A DNA stretch of 16,850 nt from Lachnospiraceae bacterium (GTDB taxonomy: Bacteria > Bacillota > Clostridia > Lachnospirales > Lachnospiraceae). Both the position numbers and the translations under genes were made by a program. The stretch covers positions 1-16,850 of the forward strand of contig JAGCXJ010000319.1 of assembly GCA_017961385.1 (NCBI GenBank). The letters are read 5' to 3'. Positions 14,717 to 16,850 of the stretch are shown one piece after another (positions within the stretch are counted from its first letter, which is position 1; each line of letters opens with the position of its first letter). The notes beneath the pieces are model-generated. The model was not told where the DNA came from, did not search any database, and saw nothing but the letters and a program-made list of their open reading frames with translations.

Positions 14717-15594
14717 ATTGTAATATCTGCCCCAGGCAATGCAATATTGACCGAAGCATAAAACAGGGATTTTGTGCATCAAATGATACATTAAGAGTAG
14801 CCAGAGCATCGCTGCATATGTGGGAGGAACCATGTATATCGGGAGATAACGGCTCAGGGACCGTCTTTTTCTCTGGCTGCAACTTAAGATGCATATTCTG
14901 CCAGAACATGGAGATATCAAGAGGGATGAGCGGCAGAGATATCAGTGCAGAGAGACTTGTACAGATATTCTTTGAACTTAAGGAAAAGGGAGCGAACAAT
15001 ATAAACCTTGTAACTCCGACTCATTTTTCTGATCAGATAAAAAAAGCCATAATTATGGCAAAAGATGATGGATTTGATCTTCCGATTGTGTATAATACAT
15101 CAGGCTATGAGAGTGTTGATGCGCTAAAAAATCTTGACGGGCTTATAGATGTATATCTTCCGGACTGCAAGTACTATGATGAAGATCTGGCAATGCGTTT
15201 TTCGTCATCACCAAACTATCATAAGATCGCTATGAAGGCTATAGCAGAGATGCTAAGACAGACTAAAAAGTGTTCATTTGATGATAAAGGCATTATAAAA
15301 AGCGGAGTCATAGTAAGACATATGGTTTTACCCGGTCATACAAATGATTCAATTCGGGTTATCGACTCGCTTTATGAGACATTTAAGGATGATATATACA
15401 TATCGATCATGAGTCAGTATACTCCACTAAAAATGATAAAGGAGTATCCGGAACTTAACAGGAGACTTACCAAAAGAGAATACAAAAAGGTTACTGATCA
15501 TGCGTTGATGATCGGGATCACCAACGGTTTTATCCAGGATGGAGAAGTGGCGCTTGAAAGCTTTATTCCGGCATTTGATTGTCAGGGCGTCTAA
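14713..15594 (+). CDS. PflX-like radical SAM protein (COG1313)
   Basis: Cytoplasmic radical SAM enzyme similar to pyruvate formate-lyase activases, the uncharacterised PflX group. The CX3CX2C motif CNLRCIFC (C56, C60, C63) binds the SAM-cleaving 4Fe-4S cluster. Four further cysteines in the first 21 residues (C3, C6, C10, C21) could hold a second cluster, as in many of these proteins. The partial TIM-barrel continues with NLVTPTHFSDQI (near 97-108) and DGLIDVYLPDCKYYDED (near 140-156). 293 residues, normal length. It begins inside the yqeG stop and is likely translated with it. The substrate is not known; a glycyl radical enzyme would be the obvious guess, but none is encoded in the window. 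Confidence 0.88.
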   Translation: MNCNICPRQCNIDRSIKQGFCASNDTLRVARASLHMWEEPCISGDNGSGTVFFSGCNLRCIFCQNMEISRGMSGRDISAERLVQIFFELKEKGANNINLVTPTHFSDQIKKAIIMAKDDGFDLPIVYNTSGYESVDALKNLDGLIDVYLPDCKYYDEDLAMRFSSSPNYHKIAMKAIAEMLRQTKKCSFDDKGIIKSGVIVRHMVLPGHTNDSIRVIDSLYETFKDDIYISIMSQYTPLKMIKEYPELNRRLTKREYKKVTDHALMIGITNGFIQDGEVALESFIPAFDCQGV

Positions 15595-15605
15595 TTTGAA
15601 AAAAA

Positions 15606-15635
15606 TTGTTGCGCAACAAAAGACAATAGTATAAT
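15606..15635 (+). promoter_or_regulatory. efp promoter with overlapping 14-bp palindrome
   Basis: TATAAT (15630-15635) precedes a start near 15642. The palindrome TTGTTGCGCAACAA (15606-15619, perfect) overlaps the -35 region, whose TTGTTG at 15606-15611 has an 18-base spacer. A dimeric regulator could bind here. No T-run follows, so it is not a terminator of the upstream gene. Confidence 0.5.
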
Positions 15636-15680
15636 ATATTATAGGATTTAGTGTTAAAAGTGATTTTAGGAGGATAAATT

Positions 15681-16238
15681 ATGATTTCTGCAGGTGACTT
15701 CAGAAATGGTGTTACTATTGAGTATGAAGGCAATGTATACCAGATTATAGAATTCCAGCATGTTAAGCCAGGCAAGGGTGCGGCATTTGTTAGAACAAAG
15801 CTTAAGAATATCATCTCAGGCGGTGTTGTTGAAAAGACTTTCCGTCCTACAGAAAAATGCCCTACAGCACGTATAGACAGAAAAGATATGCAGTATCTTT
15901 ACAGTGATGGCGATCTTTACTACTTCATGGATACAGAGAACTTTGAGCAGTTGGCTATCAACAAGGATAATGTTGGGGATGCTCTCAAGTTTGTTAAAGA
16001 GAATGATATGTGCAAGGTATGCTCATACAATGGAAACGTATTCTCAGTTGAGCCTCCTATGTTCGTTGAACTTGTTGTAACTGATACAGAGCCCGGCTTT
16101 AAGGGTGATACAGCTACAGGTGCAACAAAGCCCGCTGTAGTTGAAACAGGTGCAACAGTAGCAGTTCCGCTCTTTGTTAACCAGGATGATGTTATCAAGA
16201 TTGATACACGTACAGGCGAATACTTAAGCCGTGTATAA
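15681..16238 (+). CDS. efp: Translation elongation factor P
   Basis: Binds between the ribosomal P and E sites and relieves stalling at consecutive prolines. 185 residues, canonical length, with the KOW-like domain I, OB domains II and III. Residue K32 in the tip loop PGKGAAFV is the position modified in many bacteria. The usual modification genes (epmA/ymfI type) are not in the window. FVELVVTDTEPGFKGDTATGATKPA and the C-terminal IDTRTGEYLSR are family signatures. AGGAGG lies about 7 bases before the ATG. Single gene with its own promoter and terminator. Confidence 0.97.
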   Translation: MISAGDFRNGVTIEYEGNVYQIIEFQHVKPGKGAAFVRTKLKNIISGGVVEKTFRPTEKCPTARIDRKDMQYLYSDGDLYYFMDTENFEQLAINKDNVGDALKFVKENDMCKVCSYNGNVFSVEPPMFVELVVTDTEPGFKGDTATGATKPAVVETGATVAVPLFVNQDDVIKIDTRTGEYLSRV

Positions 16239-16263
16239 TCATCTGCAATTAATGGGTTTTAAA

Positions 16264-16291
16264 GACAACAGATACGTCTGTTGTCTTTTTT
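16264..16291 (+). terminator. Intrinsic terminator of efp
   Basis: Perfect 9-bp stem GACAACAGA/TCTGTTGTC (16264-16272 with 16277-16285), 4-base loop TACG and six Ts; the preceding AAA can extend the pairing. Confidence 0.95.
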
Positions 16292-16349
16292 GTATATAAA
16301 AACAGTTTGAACAAACAAATGTCTGTAAGTTACACAAAAGCCGCTGCAG

Positions 16350-16379
16350 TTGGAATAAGAGACTGATATATGATAAAAT
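16350..16379 (+). promoter_or_regulatory. Promoter of the glycosyltransferase gene, with minimal leader
   Basis: TTGGAA (16350-16355), 18-base spacer, and an extended -10 TGATAAAAT (hexamer 16374-16379). The predicted start coincides with the ATG at 16387. Confidence 0.55.
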
Positions 16380-16386
16380 AATCGTT

Positions 16387-16850
16387 ATGAGTGAAAAAAA
16401 GGTCATATCAAAAAATCCCCTAAGCTACCTGATGGGGCTCATACAGATGTATACAATTCTCATAGTCTTTATGATATTGGGGATGATAAAAAGCTCTGAC
16501 ATATGGTACGACGAAGTATTCTCTGTCAGATTTGCTCAGCTTAGGATGGATGAGCTTATTGAGATGGCATCCAGAGATGTACATCCGCCTCTTTACTATA
16601 TATATCTGAAGATATGCATGAAATTTTTTGGCTTTTTCGGACTGGATGTCATACAGGCATCCAAGGTTGCATCATGCATTCCTGTGATAACTCTGCTGAT
16701 ATTTGCAATCATACGGGGAAAGAAGAGGCTTAACGGGACTGCGACGACTCTGTTTGCATTCCTAATAGTCACCCTGCCTTGTCTTTCTTCATACTATGTT
16801 GAGATACGCATGTACAGCCTCGCGCTCATGTTCATCACGTTTGAATATGC
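16387..16850 (+). CDS. GT-C membrane glycosyltransferase (PMT/ArnT-like), 5' part
   Basis: The gene runs off the window; 154 residues are complete. GT-C enzymes transfer sugars from polyprenyl-phosphate donors outside the membrane. Residues 13-35 form the first membrane helix. The following loop holds WYDE (40-43), the conserved acidic catalytic motif, and HPPLYYI (66-72), a hallmark of the PMT_2 (Pfam) / GT39-GT83 group. Further membrane segments lie near 95-110 and 120-135, then YYVEIRMYSLAL, also typical. ATG 16387 is the only good start. No Shine-Dalgarno precedes it, and a promoter ends 7 bases upstream, so the mRNA may be leaderless. Confidence 0.8.
   Translation, partial: MSEKKVISKNPLSYLMGLIQMYTILIVFMILGMIKSSDIWYDEVFSVRFAQLRMDELIEMASRDVHPPLYYIYLKICMKFFGFFGLDVIQASKVASCIPVITLLIFAIIRGKKRLNGTATTLFAFLIVTLPCLSSYYVEIRMYSLALMFITFEY

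Noticed and set aside
1..16850. CRISPR arrays, tRNA/rRNA genes, insertion sequences, phage genes
   Set aside because: No regularly spaced repeats, tRNA-like folds, transposase or integrase frames or terminal repeats were seen.

Overview
The window looks like a chromosomal segment of an anaerobic Firmicute, most likely an asporogenous member of the Lachnospiraceae (Clostridia). The evidence is moderate GC, strong AGGAG ribosome sites, an FtsZ tail ending IPDFLQKK, an oxygen-sensitive formate dehydrogenase, a radical-SAM activase-like enzyme, and ftsZ sitting directly next to nrdR. Taxonomy is inferred from gene content only.

Layout. 1-900: 3' part of ftsZ, then a terminator. 1052-1663: nrdR with a consensus promoter, an ideal Shine-Dalgarno and its own terminator. 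Its codon 6, which should encode a zinc-binding Cys, is an in-frame TGA followed at once by a SECIS-like hairpin. 1703-6890: a molybdenum/formate operon with an unusual NuoF-stub/GltD fusion subunit, a NuoG-type formate dehydrogenase alpha subunit (active-site Cys, not Sec) and mobA, with overlapping genes. 6899-7905 (minus strand): a two-gene unit of an ECF-type S-component-like membrane protein and a membrane-anchored small domain, facing mobA across a shared hairpin. 7997-8728: fdhD, with atypical cysteines. 8778-13709: an Opp/Dpp-type ABC transporter (lipoprotein, two permeases, fused double ATPase) behind an attenuator-like leader. 13764-14138: a small unrecognised protein. 14204-15594: a yqeG HAD phosphatase overlapping a PflX-like radical SAM protein. 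15681-16238: efp. 16387 to the end: 5' part of a GT-C (PMT/ArnT-like) membrane glycosyltransferase, possibly leaderless.

How the genes fit together. The fusion subunit, FdhA, MobA (guanylates the molybdenum cofactor) and FdhD (sulfurates it for FDH) form a coherent formate-oxidation/CO2-reduction module, probably linked to NAD(P)H. The minus-strand pair lies inside this module, so a link to it is possible but unproven. The rest is housekeeping (division, ribonucleotide reductase control, translation factor) plus nutrient uptake.

The main candidate for something undescribed is nrdR. A precisely aligned UGA replaces zinc-ribbon Cys6, the upstream start and RBS are intact, the downstream frame is intact to the normal C-terminus, and a hairpin sits at SECIS distance. 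At least seven neighbouring genes use TGA as an ordinary stop, so this is not a changed genetic code. A selenocysteine-containing NrdR, another UGA-decoding event, a real nonsense mutation and a base-call error all remain possible. The nearby FDH gene carries the reverse situation: a Cys codon followed by a hairpin resembling the classical fdhF SECIS.
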